DNA of 32,349 bases from an uncultured Prevotellaceae bacterium (GTDB lineage Bacteria > Bacteroidota > Bacteroidia > Bacteroidales > Bacteroidaceae). How positions within the stretch are numbered: the stretch's first letter is position 1; each line of letters starts with the position of its first letter. Below, piece after piece: positions 1-9,621 of the stretch. The notes beneath the pieces are model-generated. The model was not told where the DNA came from, ran no database searches, and worked only from the letters and a program-made list of their open reading frames with translations. The position numbers and the translations under genes are program-made. The stretch is taken from assembly GCA_902792855.1 (NCBI GenBank), contig CADBBP010000024.1, positions 9,927 through 42,275 on the forward strand. The letters are read 5' to 3'.

Positions 1-3000
1 GCCTCTGCCTCGGAACGGTTGCTACGAGACTTGCCATAGTCGTATGTACCCGAAACGGGGATGAAACGCACTTTGGAGGAACGGTCGTCAACCGAGGGGA
101 ACGTATAGAGCTTGCCATCGTAGTATTGGGAATTGCTGAAGGCAATGAGACTCTCGTGACGACTGCGGTAGTGCCACGTGAGATAGTGGTCGGGCAGGGA
201 AAGTGTGATGCAGTCATCAAGGATGCTCTCCATGTCATCGTTCTCTGCCTCGTTCTCGTCAACTGACGTGGTGGTGAAGAAACTCGTAGGAGGCATTTGC
301 TTGGGGTCGCCCACGACAATGAGAGCCTTGCCGCGAGCTATCGCACCTACAGCTTCGCTCGTTGGCATTTGTGAAGCCTCGTCGAACACCACAATGTCAA
401 ACTTGTCCTGGTTCAGGTCGATGAACTGAGCAACTGAGATGGGGCTCATCAGCATGCAAGGACATAATTTGGGAAGAAGGGTGGGGATTTGGTCGATGAT
501 GTGGCGGATGGTGGAACCACGGCCGCCGGAAGCGATGAGGCGCTTGAGGATGCCTATCTCGCTACTGCTGGCGGCCTCGATGGTAAGTGATGGAATGCGG
601 GAGGCAAGCTTGCAGTAAAGAGCTTTTTTGGTGAGATCTTGAAACTGCTTGGCCATGGTGCGGTATCGGTCGATGGCTTCCTCGAAGATGATGCCGTTGA
701 ACATCTGAAGGTCGCTGTTGTGGTCGATAATGTCCATCGCAAGCTTTTTGTAAAGGCCACGAAGGGTGGCATCGCAGGCTTCACGGCTGTCATGCCCGCT
801 TTCGATGAAGGCAATAACGGGTTGCAAACCATCGGACTCCATCTGGCGGCGGCGAAGACACCATTGGGCCCAGTCGCGGGTGCGGTTCATACCCACCAAC
901 CAACGCGGGGCGAATTGAATGATGTCATCCAGGGTAATCGTCGAATCGATTGTGCAGTAACCTGAAGCCGACTCCAACAGGGCAGAGAGTTGGCGCAATG
1001 CCGTCAGGTCGATGCCTTTGCTGGCTGAGATATTGAGGGGAGGAGTATAGGCGGCGGGGGTGGGAGTCTCGAGTATCAAGGACTGCAGGATGGGGGCTTG
1101 GCGAAGGCTTGCCTCCATTGCATCCCACTGCTCATGGCCGGGTGTGCCTATGGAACCGAAGATTTGGGCACTTTCTTGGCGGAGACGCCCCAATTTCTCT
1201 TCTTGGGAGCGACATTGTTCCAGTTGAGAGATGAGTGACGGCACATCATCAGAGGTGATGTTGGGACGATAGCCGCGCAGGCTGTCCACCACTTTCTTCT
1301 TGGCGAAATAGCGGGGAATAAACCATTTGTCACATGCTGTCGCCCATGAACCACGAAGTTGAACCACGTCGAGCTTGAGTGCCTCCGGGGTATAGTCGCG
1401 GGAAAGGGCAGACTGCAGGGCGGTGAGTGCCTTGCCATCCTCTATGTGTTGCTGCCAGGAGGCGAGCCGGGCCTTGTCGCCACAAACTCGAAGCAAGTCA
1501 GCACCCGCATGGGGGGTGGAGAACAGTGCGTCGGCGAAGCGGACAGCCCATGTCACACCTGAGCTTGTCTCAGACAAGGTGAGGCCGTTGGATTGGGCAA
1601 GGGAACGGAGGGCCGTGCGGGCGTTGGGAGCCAGACGAGCGGCCTCTTGGACGAAAGCGGTGGCTTTCTGCTGAGCATCGTATGAAGGGTCTGTGATGCC
1701 AAGACCGCTGAGAGGGTGCTCGCCCAAAGGACCGGTGATGTTAAGTACCGCGGATAACTGAAGGATGGTCTTCTCAACTTCGGCAATGCGGTCGCTGTCG
1801 ATGCCTTCCAACAAACGGGCGGTGGGGGGCAGGGAAGCCTCGCTGTCGATGCTCGTGTAGCGGGTGATGTAGTCGTAGAGGGAAAGGCCGGTTGGCTGCT
1901 TCTCATGAAGAAGACGGATATGCTTGATGAGCGACTTGCGCTGCTCAAAAAGGGCGGTGGCGTCTTTCTCGTATTCTTCAGGGGACTTGATGCGCGTGAG
2001 GTCGAGTGCCGATTGGAGCTGCTGGAGCAGATGGCTCTTCGTCATCTTGTTGGAATGCATCTCAAGGCAGAATGGATCCAGGCCTATCTTGGCCAAACGC
2101 TTCTGAACAACTTCCAACGCTGCCATCTTTTCTGCTACAAACAATACACGGCGATCGTGGAACAAAGCATTGGCTATCATGTTCGTAATCGTCTGACTCT
2201 TGCCTGTACCGGGAGGGCCGTAAAGAATGAAACTGCGACCCTCGCCTGACTCGATGACTGCCTCCAACTGAGAGGAGTCAACATCGACGGGGATGGCATA
2301 GTTGCTCGGTGAGATGGTGCCGTCCACGTGGCGCGTGTCGGTGGTGGAGGCCTCGCCAATCCCGACAAGGCGTTTTTGTATCAAACTCTCCACAATGGGG
2401 TTCTGGCGTAGCTTGTCGGCATTATTGTGAATGTCGTTCCACATCACGAACTTGCTGAATGAGAACAAGCCGAGCATGCTCTCTTCCACTACGTCCCAGC
2501 GCGGTTGGTCTTTCACAGTGGCACGCACGATGGAGAATACCTTGCGAACGTCGATGCCGGAAGCATCTGTGGGAAGGGGATTAAGGCCTGAAAGATGGAT
2601 GTCATATTGTTGGCTCATCATCTCCACAAGCGTGGTGTTGAACGTGATGTCTTCTTCACGAACACGCAAAACATAGTTGTTGCCGCTTTTCTTCACAAGG
2701 CTGACGGGCTCCAAAAGGAGGGGCGCATAGCGGGGCTTCACGCTCTTCTCGCTCTCATACCACTTCATCAGGCCAAGCACGAGAAACAGAGTGTTTGCAC
2801 CGTTTTCCTCCATGGAAGTTCGTGAGGAGCGGTAAAGTCCCTTCAGTGCATCACCCAAGTCATCGGTATCCAAATAGGAGTAAAGTTGGCTGTGCTTCAA
2901 GCCTTCCTGGACCAAGCTCTCCATCGTGTCGCGGTAGGCGCGTGAATCAAAGATGCCTGTATCGTCGGGACGAGCGGATAGTTGCGACGGACGGGGAAGT

Positions 3001-4256
3001 ATCTTGAAATCTTCTTTCGCTTGGAGGTGGTCCTCAAGAACATCAATGTCGAAAGAGATGAAAGGGGTGAGCTTCTTGCCGATGCGCATGTTGAGGAGGT
3101 TGTTGCGAAGGGAGAAGTCGAGCAACTTGCGCTCCCAGATTTGCTGGCGGGTGAGGTGACGCTCGTCGGCTTGGGTAAGGTCGTATTGGTGGAGTTCACG
3201 TATCTCGTCTGTGGCGTTGCCTAAATGGAGCCCTTCTTGTTCTCCTGCATTCTCGGCACTGGTGGGAAGGGGGCGAATACCCAGGAGGCGACACCGAAAA
3301 ACATCTACGGCCATGAGGAAATCCTCGGCCTCCAAATGGATGTGGTCCTCGGCTGCCTTCACTGCTTGCTCAAATGACACGCCTTTCTGGGTGAGACATG
3401 TTGCTTCCACCACTACCATCTCACTGATGCCGTCGGCAATGGATTTCGAGAGAAAACTGATGTCGTCGCAGAAGGTCTGGGGATAGTATTTGTTGACAAG
3501 CCAACAGCCAAGGTAGGCATGCCCCTTGGCCATGATGATCAAGGGGTGCAGGCCGACAGCCTCCAGACAGGAGGCGAACGTGAGCGAAAGGTCCAAGCAG
3601 GTGCCTTGCTTCTGACTCAGCACCTCGTCGCACAGACGGATGCGCTGTCCGCTCTCCTCGAAACTGGGTGGAGAGGTGACATAGACGATGCCTTGCTCAC
3701 GAAGGGCCTCGTAGATGGAGGCTACTTGGGCACGGGCCCTGTTGGGGTCCATCGTCTGATAGTTGTCCATTGCAGAGGAGCCTGTGAGGCGGTCGAGTTG
3801 TTTGGCGGCAGACAGCTTCACTGGCGAGAGGGAAGGGCTGTTGGGCGTCACAAAGACAGACAACAATTCGGGGTTGGAGTTGAGACCTGGCCATTGGTCG
3901 TATGACATCAGGTGAAGAGAGACGGTGTGGTCAAGCAACTCCGAGGTTTCTGTTTTTATAATAAGGTGCAATTGTGTGTCAACACTTTCCGTCAGGCTGC
4001 GTAGCTTGTCAAGGTCGGGGTTGATGTCGAGCGTGTTGATGGAAACCGTCTCGCCACGAGGTACAAGGCTGAGACGGGCTTCTGTTGTAAGAAGCATGTC
4101 GCCGCTAAGGCTGACGATGAGGTCGTGCCAGTCTTCTTCATCGTCGTTGTGCAACTCCAACGCATTCACAAAGGACGTACCAGTGAGTGTACTGGCATAA
4201 TTGATGTATGGATTAAATTCCAAACGGATGTTGGCGGAGGTCAGGCGCTCTTTCAT
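1..4256 (-). CDS. DUF4011-type superfamily 1 DNA/RNA helicase (3' end outside window)
   Basis: This is a very large ATP-dependent helicase-like protein. The frame is open from the ATG at 4256 to the left edge (1418 codons) with no stop, so the C-terminus is missing. Visible in order: an N-terminal beta-rich region; a transglutaminase-like segment with Cys220 (KQGTCLDLS) and His246 (KGHAYLGCW); a DUF4011-like start near residue 370 (WERKLLDFSLRNNLLNMR); Walker A GPPGTGKS at residues 680-687; Walker B FDEAS with Asp1292-Glu1293; then GDPKQMPPTS and WHYRSRHESL, typical of later SF1 motifs. Family members are commonly about 1,800-2,000 residues and often end in DUF3320 or a Vsr/DUF559-like nuclease, which cannot be checked here. 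Some DUF4011 helicase-nuclease fusions have been linked to phage defence, but the substrate of this one is unknown. It lies 38 bases after the radical SAM gene and may share its transcript. Confidence 0.88.
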   Translation of the reverse strand, partial: MKERLTSANIRLEFNPYINYASTLTGTSFVNALELHNDDEEDWHDLIVSLSGDMLLTTEARLSLVPRGETVSINTLDINPDLDKLRSLTESVDTQLHLIIKTETSELLDHTVSLHLMSYDQWPGLNSNPELLSVFVTPNSPSLSPVKLSAAKQLDRLTGSSAMDNYQTMDPNRARAQVASIYEALREQGIVYVTSPPSFEESGQRIRLCDEVLSQKQGTCLDLSLTFASCLEAVGLHPLIIMAKGHAYLGCWLVNKYYPQTFCDDISFLSKSIADGISEMVVVEATCLTQKGVSFEQAVKAAEDHIHLEAEDFLMAVDVFRCRLLGIRPLPTSAENAGEQEGLHLGNATDEIRELHQYDLTQADERHLTRQQIWERKLLDFSLRNNLLNMRIGKKLTPFISFDIDVLEDHLQAKEDFKILPRPSQLSARPDDTGIFDSRAYRDTMESLVQEGLKHSQLYSYLDTDDLGDALKGLYRSSRTSMEENGANTLFLVLGLMKWYESEKSVKPRYAPLLLEPVSLVKKSGNNYVLRVREEDITFNTTLVEMMSQQYDIHLSGLNPLPTDASGIDVRKVFSIVRATVKDQPRWDVVEESMLGLFSFSKFVMWNDIHNNADKLRQNPIVESLIQKRLVGIGEASTTDTRHVDGTISPSNYAIPVDVDSSQLEAVIESGEGRSFILYGPPGTGKSQTITNMIANALFHDRRVLFVAEKMAALEVVQKRLAKIGLDPFCLEMHSNKMTKSHLLQQLQSALDLTRIKSPEEYEKDATALFEQRKSLIKHIRLLHEKQPTGLSLYDYITRYTSIDSEASLPPTARLLEGIDSDRIAEVEKTILQLSAVLNITGPLGEHPLSGLGITDPSYDAQQKATAFVQEAARLAPNARTALRSLAQSNGLTLSETSSGVTWAVRFADALFSTPHAGADLLRVCGDKARLASWQQHIEDGKALTALQSALSRDYTPEALKLDVVQLRGSWATACDKWFIPRYFAKKKVVDSLRGYRPNITSDDVPSLISQLEQCRSQEEKLGRLRQESAQIFGSIGTPGHEQWDAMEASLRQAPILQSLILETPTPAAYTPPLNISASKGIDLTALRQLSALLESASGYCTIDSTITLDDIIQFAPRWLVGMNRTRDWAQWCLRRRQMESDGLQPVIAFIESGHDSREACDATLRGLYKKLAMDIIDHNSDLQMFNGIIFEEAIDRYRTMAKQFQDLTKKALYCKLASRIPSLTIEAASSSEIGILKRLIASGGRGSTIRHIIDQIPTLLPKLCPCMLMSPISVAQFIDLNQDKFDIVVFDEASQMPTSEAVGAIARGKALIVVGDPKQMPPTSFFTTTSVDENEAENDDMESILDDCITLSLPDHYLTWHYRSRHESLIAFSNSQYYDGKLYTFPSVDDRSSKVRFIPVSGTYDYGKSRSNRSEAE

Positions 4257-4294
4257 GGATGAAATGGGTTGAATTGATAAGGTAATGAGTTGGG

Positions 4295-5077
4295 TCAGTA
4301 GGAAGCAATGCAAGGAATGCCTAAACCTTCCACCAGAGAACGGATGCGGTCGAGCTCCTCGCGAGGAGCCTTCTCCAAGTGGGGGGCGGGCGTGGCGCGG
4401 TCGATGGTATAGACCATCACCTCTCGGGGGCGGATGCGGCGGAGAGCTTCAAGCCACGGAAGCACATAATGGTCGCTGGTGTTGTCAACAGGACCGGAAC
4501 TTGTCATCCCGCGCATGAACATGGTCTGCACTATCAACTGGCCTTTAAAAAGTTCCATATTGGAGATGATGCGTTGTACATCGTAGTGGGAACTAACAGG
4601 CCGGTCAACAAGGCGGATGAAAGACTCGTCCACCGTGTCGAGTTTCAGGATGTTGTTGTCAACTAATAACAATGCTGAGCGAATCTCCTCCCGGTGAATC
4701 TGTGTCGAATTGCTCAACACGGAAACTTTGGCAAGGGGAGCGAACTCGTCGCGGAGGGCGAGCGTGTCGGCAATGATGGCTGGGAAGTCGGGGTGGCATG
4801 TGGGCTCGCCATTGCCGGCGAACGTCAGGACGTCGGGAAGGGCGCCGTTGGTGCGCATCTCCTCAAGCTTCGCACGAAGACTCGTTGATACTTCAAGACG
4901 TGTCGGACGGCGAGAGCGGGGGCGTTTGTCGGCATTGAAGCCACATTCGCAATAGATGCAGTCAAACGTGCACAATTTGCCATCGCCGGGTTGGAGGTTG
5001 ATGCCCAGCGAAAGACCCAAACGGCGACTGTGAACAGGGCCGAAGATGGGTGAGGGGTAGGTAAGGGTTTCTTTCAT
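4295..5077 (-). CDS. radical SAM protein (COG0731-like)
   Basis: A 260-residue radical S-adenosylmethionine enzyme. The 4Fe-4S binding motif CxxxCxxC is present as Cys36, Cys40 and Cys43 (CTFDCIYC), followed by the GNGEPT motif of the SAM-binding core. The overall look is that of the COG0731-type Fe-S oxidoreductases, a family whose bacterial members mostly have no assigned substrate. I chose the ATG at 5077; an in-frame TTG at 5086 lies inside the promoter box and is unlikely to be used. A Bacteroidetes -7 box sits only five bases upstream of the ATG, so the mRNA may have almost no leader. The helicase gene follows 38 bases downstream. The exact reaction cannot be named from sequence alone. 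Confidence 0.85.
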   Translation of the reverse strand: MKETLTYPSPIFGPVHSRRLGLSLGINLQPGDGKLCTFDCIYCECGFNADKRPRSRRPTRLEVSTSLRAKLEEMRTNGALPDVLTFAGNGEPTCHPDFPAIIADTLALRDEFAPLAKVSVLSNSTQIHREEIRSALLLVDNNILKLDTVDESFIRLVDRPVSSHYDVQRIISNMELFKGQLIVQTMFMRGMTSSGPVDNTSDHYVLPWLEALRRIRPREVMVYTIDRATPAPHLEKAPREELDRIRSLVEGLGIPCIASY

Positions 5078-5082
5078 TACAT

Positions 5083-5091
5083 GCAAAGGTA
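5083..5091 (-). promoter_or_regulatory. Bacteroidetes -7 box of the radical SAM gene
   Basis: The minus strand reads TACCTTTGC, a full match to TAnnTTTGC. It is five bases from the ATG at 5077, so transcription should start at or next to the start codon. No good -33 TTTG is seen at the usual distance. Confidence 0.6.
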
Positions 5092-5131
5092 AGCATTTTT
5101 TTTGCGATAAAGCGTTAATAGTCGTTAAAGG

Positions 5132-5165
5132 TTTGCCGCCACAAGGATTTTTTTAGTACTTTTGC
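5132..5165 (+). promoter_or_regulatory. Promoter of the ftsX-folK operon
   Basis: A -33 TTTG at 5132-5135 and a -7 box TACTTTTGC at 5157-5165 are separated by 21 bases, close to the Bacteroidetes consensus spacing of 19-21. Transcription would begin about 25 bases before the ftsX ATG. The box is back to back with the radical SAM promoter at 5083-5091. Confidence 0.7.
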
Positions 5166-5195
5166 ACAAAATTTGGTGTATTACGACCTTTTAAA

Positions 5196-6077
5196 ATGGG
5201 AAATAACAAGAACAAAGCCCGCAGCCGCCAAGGGGGACTGCAGGTTATTACTTTATGTATCAGCACGGCTATGGTGCTGATTTTGTTGGGAATGGTGGTT
5301 TTCACCGTTCTGTCGGCAAAAAACCTCTCATCGTATGTCAAAGAGAATCTCACTGTCTTCATGGATTTGGGACAGGATCTTACAGAAACTGAAGCCAAGC
5401 AGTTTTGTGACAATCTTACAGCTAAAAAATATATCAACTCCTTGAAATATATTTCCAAGGAACAGGTGTTGGAAGAAACCAAGAAAATGCTTGGAGCTGA
5501 CCCCACGGAGTTTGCCGGGACAAATCCTTTCCTTCCTTCGGTGGAGTTCCAACTCAATGCTGAATATGCCAACAATGACTCGCTCAAGTGGATCTCAGAT
5601 GAACTCACAAAACTGCCCAACGTTACAGAGGTGAGATACCCGGAAGACCTTATTTATCAAGTGAACAAGACTGTTAGGAAAATAAGTCTCGTATTGCTCA
5701 TCTTGGCGGCACTGCTGTTGATTGTTTCTTTTGTGCTCATCAACAACACCGTGAAACTGAGCATCTACGCAAGAAGGTTCAACATTCACACCATGAAACT
5801 TGTTGGAGCCTCATGGTCCTTCATCAGAAGTCCTTTCATCAAGCAGGCGGTGGCACAAGGGATGGCGGCTGGCATCCTGGCAAATATCGTGCTGGGTGTG
5901 GCCATGTATTTCCTTGTGCAATACCAACCCGATGTCATGGAGGTCGTCACTTGGAAAGTGCTCGCCATCACGGCGGCTGCTGTCTTCCTCTTCGGGGTCA
6001 TCATTACGACTATTTGCTCCTGGTTCTCCGTCAACAAGTTCCTTAAGATGAAGGCTGGAGAGCTTTATAAAATTTAA
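5196..6077 (+). CDS. ftsX: Cell division ABC transporter permease FtsX
   Basis: FtsX is the inner-membrane partner of the ATPase FtsE; together they control peptidoglycan hydrolases at the division septum. The 293-residue product has the expected topology: a cytoplasmic basic N-terminus, a first membrane helix at about residues 17-39, an extracytoplasmic domain of about 125 residues, then three membrane helices at about 165-187, 218-240 and 250-273. The sequence NNTVKLSIYARRFNIHTMKLVGA after the second helix is typical of FtsX. No ftsE is adjacent, as is usual in Bacteroidetes. It is first in an operon with a DUF3098 gene (20-base gap), uppP, truB, queA and folK. Confidence 0.93.
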   Translation: MGNNKNKARSRQGGLQVITLCISTAMVLILLGMVVFTVLSAKNLSSYVKENLTVFMDLGQDLTETEAKQFCDNLTAKKYINSLKYISKEQVLEETKKMLGADPTEFAGTNPFLPSVEFQLNAEYANNDSLKWISDELTKLPNVTEVRYPEDLIYQVNKTVRKISLVLLILAALLLIVSFVLINNTVKLSIYARRFNIHTMKLVGASWSFIRSPFIKQAVAQGMAAGILANIVLGVAMYFLVQYQPDVMEVVTWKVLAITAAAVFLFGVIITTICSWFSVNKFLKMKAGELYKI

Positions 6078-6097
6078 ACTTCTAACTATTTCAAATC

Positions 6098-6385
6098 ATG
6101 GACAAGAGAAACTTGGCTTTCGGACGCGTCAATTTCATTTTGCTGGCTTTCGGAATGATTGTTGTCATTCTTGGATTCATACTCATGAGCGGGCCTGGCT
6201 CAACAGAGGAGCAGTTCAACTCAGATATCTTTAGCAATATGCGCATCAAGGTGGCTCCTGTGGTATGCTTCCTGGGGTTTGCATCCATGGTCTATGCCAT
6301 TATTTATCGCACAAAAGATAATCCTGTGGACGAAAGCAACAAAGAAGCCAACCCTAAAAACATTATCTCACAAAATAAAAAATGA
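6098..6385 (+). CDS. DUF3098 small membrane protein
   Basis: A 95-residue protein with two hydrophobic helices (about residues 12-32 and 52-70) separated by a short loop containing the MSGPGS sequence, ending in a charged tail. Short proteins of this form, located between ftsX and uppP, are the DUF3098 family of Bacteroidetes; their function is not known. Its stop overlaps the uppP start by four bases (ATGA), so the two are translationally coupled. The position suggests an accessory role at the cell envelope, but that is inference from context only. Confidence 0.85.
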   Translation: MDKRNLAFGRVNFILLAFGMIVVILGFILMSGPGSTEEQFNSDIFSNMRIKVAPVVCFLGFASMVYAIIYRTKDNPVDESNKEANPKNIISQNKK

Positions 6386-7185
6386 ACGAATTGCAAGCTT
6401 TGCTCCTCGGTATTATTCAGGGGCTGACGGAATACCTGCCTGTCTCAAGTAGTGGACATCTCACGATCGGGCAGGAACTTTTTGGAATCACAGTTGACGA
6501 CAAAGCAAAATTGGCTTTCGACATCGTCGTGCATGTGGCTACTGTCATGAGCACCCTCGTTATTCTCTGGAAAGAAATTGAGTGGATTTTCAAAGGGTTC
6601 TTCAAGTTTAAAATGAACGACGAAATGCGTTATGTCTTCAACATTCTTGTCTCAATGATACCCGTGGGATTTGTTGGCCTTTTCCTAAAGGACTATGTTG
6701 AGGAAATATTTGGTAGCGGACTCCTTATCGTGGGTTGCATGCTGCTGCTCACGGCTTCCCTGCTTGCTTTCTCCTATTTTGCCAAACCAAGGCAGAAGGA
6801 AAACATCAGCTTGAAGGACGCGTTTATCATCGGTATTGCACAAGCTTGCGCTGTCATGCCAGGACTTTCGCGCTCTGGCTCTACTATCGCTACAGGATTG
6901 CTCTTGGGAAACAAGAAAGAGATGCTCGCAAAGTTCTCGTTCATCATGGTCATTCCGCCTATTCTTGGGGAGGCTTTGCTCGACACGCTCAAAGTGGCGA
7001 AGGGAGAGAACGTGTTTGGCTCCATTGGGGCTACACCGCTCGTCATAGGCTTCATAGCAGCCTTCATTTCTGGCTGCATCGCATGCAAATGGATGATTAA
7101 CATTGTGAAAAAAGGAAAACTCATCTATTTCGCCATCTATTGTGCCATCATTGGAGCCATCGCCATTGCGTACTCTGTATTTTAA
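6382..7185 (+). CDS. uppP: Undecaprenyl-diphosphatase UppP
   Basis: UppP (BacA) removes a phosphate from undecaprenyl diphosphate, recycling the lipid carrier for peptidoglycan and other surface glycans; excess gives bacitracin resistance. The 267-residue product is a polytopic membrane protein of normal length. Both family signatures are present: [14 protein letters not shown] near residues 13-26, with the active-site Glu17, and [17 protein letters not shown] in the second half with the phosphate-binding Arg/Ser cluster. The start codon overlaps the stop of the DUF3098 gene, and truB follows nine bases downstream. Confidence 0.95.
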   Translation: MNELQALLLGIIQGLTEYLPVSSSGHLTIGQELFGITVDDKAKLAFDIVVHVATVMSTLVILWKEIEWIFKGFFKFKMNDEMRYVFNILVSMIPVGFVGLFLKDYVEEIFGSGLLIVGCMLLLTASLLAFSYFAKPRQKENISLKDAFIIGIAQACAVMPGLSRSGSTIATGLLLGNKKEMLAKFSFIMVIPPILGEALLDTLKVAKGENVFGSIGATPLVIGFIAAFISGCIACKWMINIVKKGKLIYFAIYCAIIGAIAIAYSVF

Positions 7186-7194
7186 ATAGGAATT

Positions 7195-7911
7195 ATGGAT
7201 TTCAACGAGGGGGTCGTCATCGCCATCGACAAGCCATATCGAATGTCAAGCTTCGGTGCATTGGCTCACATCCGATACCTCATCTCAAGAAAACTTGGGG
7301 TGAAAAGGGTGAAGACTGGCCATGCCGGCACGCTCGACCCACTCGCTACTGGAGTGTTGCTGCTGTGTACGGGAAAGGCTACCAAGTTGATAGAGCAACT
7401 ACAAGCCCATACCAAGGAATATGTGGCTACATTGAAACTGGGGGCTACAACAGCAAGCTTTGACAAGGAGCACACCGTAAACCGAACGTTTCCAACAAGG
7501 CACATCACCAGACAACTTGTCGAAGAGACATTAAAAAACTTCACGGGCGACATCATGCAGGTCCCTCCTGCTTTCTCTGCATGCAAGGTGGACGGGAAAA
7601 GGGCATATTTGCTCATGAGGAAGGGAAATAATGTGGAACTGAAGGCCAAACAGGTGAGGGTGGACGAATTGGAACTGCTCAGTTTCAATCCGCAACAGAT
7701 GACCATGGCTATCAGGGTCGTCTGTGGAAAAGGGACATACATACGGTCTCTGGCAAGAGACATCGGTTACGCCTTGGAGAGCGGTGCTTTCCTCACTTCA
7801 CTGCGTAGGACAAGAGTGGGTGAATACAAGGTTGAGGATTGCATCTCGTTCGACGATTTCCCTGATTGGCTCGATAGGCAAGACATCCAAAAGGTGGATA
7901 GCCATACTTAA
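7195..7911 (+). CDS. truB: tRNA pseudouridine-55 synthase TruB
   Basis: TruB converts uridine 55 in the T-loop of tRNAs to pseudouridine and also aids tRNA folding. The 238-residue product has the catalytic motif GHAGTLDPLATGVL with the nucleophilic Asp48, then the GKATK and PPAFSACKVDGKRAY motifs, and CGKGTYIRSLARDIG further on. It is shorter than the E. coli enzyme (about 314 residues) because it lacks most of the C-terminal PUA region, which is common in Bacteroidetes. It lies nine bases after uppP and 42 bases before queA, the next tRNA-modification gene. Confidence 0.95.
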   Translation: MDFNEGVVIAIDKPYRMSSFGALAHIRYLISRKLGVKRVKTGHAGTLDPLATGVLLLCTGKATKLIEQLQAHTKEYVATLKLGATTASFDKEHTVNRTFPTRHITRQLVEETLKNFTGDIMQVPPAFSACKVDGKRAYLLMRKGNNVELKAKQVRVDELELLSFNPQQMTMAIRVVCGKGTYIRSLARDIGYALESGAFLTSLRRTRVGEYKVEDCISFDDFPDWLDRQDIQKVDSHT

Positions 7912-7953
7912 GGAAAACGACATTCACAAGATTTTTTCAAAGAGAATAGATAC

Positions 7954-9138
7954 ATGAAACTATCACAATTCAAGTTCAGACTTCCAGAGGAGCTCATCGC
8001 ACTTTACCCTTCTTACCATAGGGACGAGTGCAGAATGATGGTCGTGCACAGAAAGTCACAACGCATCGACATGTTCAGGACTGATGAAAAAGGAGAGGCG
8101 TTGAAAAATGAAGATGGCTCACCGGTTTTCATCGAGTTCAGGAATCTCATTGAGTATTTTGACGAAGGCGATGTCTTCGTATTCAATGATACAAAGGTCT
8201 TCCCTGCAAGGCTCTATGGCACCAAGGAGAAAACTGACGCTAAAATAGAAGTATTCCTGCTGAGGGAACTCAACGAGTCGCTGAGACTTTGGGACGTACT
8301 TGTGGAACCGGCAAGGAAAATACGTATTGGCAACAAACTCTTTTTCGATGACAGTGGTACGATGGTGGCAGAAGTCATCGACAACACTACAAGTAGGGGA
8401 AGAACCCTTAGATTCCTCTATGATTGCCCTCATGAGAAATTCAAAAAGGAATTATACGCGCTCGGAGAGGCTCCCCTGCCACATTATATTATTGACCATG
8501 AGTCGGAAAAGGTGGTGCCTGATGAGAGCAACCCTGGAAAAACAAAAATTGTAAAGGTGAAGGACAGGCCCGTGCTTGCCGAGGACATTGACAATTTCCA
8601 ATGCATTTATGCGAAAAACGAGGGGGCTGTCACCGCGCCAGCTTCAGGATTGCATTTCAGCAGGGAATTGATGAAGAGAATGGAAATTAAGGGCATAGAA
8701 TTTGCCTATGTCACCATGCACTGCGCCCTTGGTGCATTTCACAGCATCGAGGTGGAAGACCTCACCAAGCACAAGATGGACTCCGAGCAGATGTTTGTGG
8801 AAAAAGAGGCGTGCGATATCGTCAACAATGCCAAGCAGTCGGGAAAACACATCTGTGCTGTTGGTACAAGTGTTATCAAGGCTACGGAGACCGCCATTGG
8901 AACAGATGGACAATTGAAGGAATACGAGGGATGGACAAACAAATTCATCTTCCCACCGCATGAGTTCGGACTGGCTGACTCAATGGTGTGCAATTTCTAC
9001 CACCCGCTTTCCACATTGCTTATGTCGGCTTGCGCATTCGGGGGATATGAACTCGTGATGAAAGCCTACGAGATGGCGATAGAAAATGGGTATAGGTTCG
9101 GATGCTATGGGGATGCCATGCTCATTCTCGATGACTGA
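7954..9138 (+). CDS. queA: S-adenosylmethionine:tRNA ribosyltransferase-isomerase QueA
   Basis: QueA transfers and isomerises the ribosyl group of S-adenosylmethionine onto 7-aminomethyl-7-deazaguanine in tRNA, making epoxyqueuosine. The N-terminus ([14 protein letters not shown]), [16 protein letters not shown], the GEAPLPHYI segment, APASGLHFS and the C-terminal region ending [13 protein letters not shown] are all recognisable. At 394 residues it is longer than the E. coli protein (about 356); the excess sits in two insertions, one near residues 40-60 and one near 175-205, a length pattern seen in Bacteroidetes QueA. The last eight bases overlap the start of folK. Confidence 0.95.
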   Translation: MKLSQFKFRLPEELIALYPSYHRDECRMMVVHRKSQRIDMFRTDEKGEALKNEDGSPVFIEFRNLIEYFDEGDVFVFNDTKVFPARLYGTKEKTDAKIEVFLLRELNESLRLWDVLVEPARKIRIGNKLFFDDSGTMVAEVIDNTTSRGRTLRFLYDCPHEKFKKELYALGEAPLPHYIIDHESEKVVPDESNPGKTKIVKVKDRPVLAEDIDNFQCIYAKNEGAVTAPASGLHFSRELMKRMEIKGIEFAYVTMHCALGAFHSIEVEDLTKHKMDSEQMFVEKEACDIVNNAKQSGKHICAVGTSVIKATETAIGTDGQLKEYEGWTNKFIFPPHEFGLADSMVCNFYHPLSTLLMSACAFGGYELVMKAYEMAIENGYRFGCYGDAMLILDD

Positions 9139-9550
9139 AAAGAAACACATCGTCTTCCTTGGAATAGGCTCAAATCTCGGAGACAAGGAAAAGAATATTG
9201 GGGAGGCGGTAAGGAGAATACAAAGGAGCGTCGGGAAAGTGGTAAAGCTCTCGACGCTCTTTTATTCCAAGCCGTGGGGGTTTGATTCACCTAATGATTT
9301 CGTCAATGTTGTTGCAAGATGCTGCACGACTCTGACACCGAAAAGGTTGCTCAAGGAAACCCAGAAAATAGAATGTGACATGGGGAGGACTACCAAGTCT
9401 GAAAACGCTCAATACCATGACCGCATCATCGACATTGACATTCTGCTTTATGATGACTTGCACATCGACTACCCTGAACTTCAAATACCACACCCGCTCA
9501 TGATGGAGAGGGATTTCGTCGTGATTCCCCTGAAAGAGGTGTTGGATTGA
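9131..9550 (+). CDS. folK: 2-amino-4-hydroxy-6-hydroxymethyldihydropteridine diphosphokinase FolK
   Basis: FolK (HPPK) transfers a pyrophosphate from ATP to 6-hydroxymethyl-dihydropterin, a step of folate synthesis before dihydropteroate synthase. I place the start at the ATG at 9131 ([18 protein letters not shown]), which gives 139 residues; a longer in-frame start at 9086 would lie deep in queA and adds nothing conserved. The [11 protein letters not shown] motif, [24 protein letters not shown] and the [15 protein letters not shown] ending match the family and include the two metal-binding aspartates. It is the last gene of the ftsX operon and converges on rpsO. Confidence 0.94.
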   Translation: MTEKKHIVFLGIGSNLGDKEKNIGEAVRRIQRSVGKVVKLSTLFYSKPWGFDSPNDFVNVVARCCTTLTPKRLLKETQKIECDMGRTTKSENAQYHDRIIDIDILLYDDLHIDYPELQIPHPLMMERDFVVIPLKEVLD

Positions 9551-9560
9551 GTAATTAAAC

Positions 9561-9600
9561 AAAAAAGTCCCACTTGGCTTCTTTAGCCGAAGTGGGACCC
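9561..9600 (-). terminator. Intrinsic terminator of rpsO
   Basis: GTCCCACTT (9567-9575) pairs with AAGTGGGAC (9590-9598), with a further GGCT/AGCC stem inside and one bulged base. On the minus strand the hairpin is followed by six T residues (9561-9566), as expected for a factor-independent terminator 22 bases after the rpsO stop. In the plus direction it lacks a U-tract, so it would end folK transcription less well. Confidence 0.85.
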
Positions 9601-9621
9601 AAGATCTTTTGCTCTAAAGAA

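Noticed and set aside
5078-5086. TTG start giving a longer radical SAM protein
   Set aside because: The codon lies within the -7 box and would precede the expected transcription start.
9086-9130. Earlier in-frame start for folK
   Set aside because: It would overlap queA by more than 50 bases and adds residues before the conserved HPPK N-terminus.
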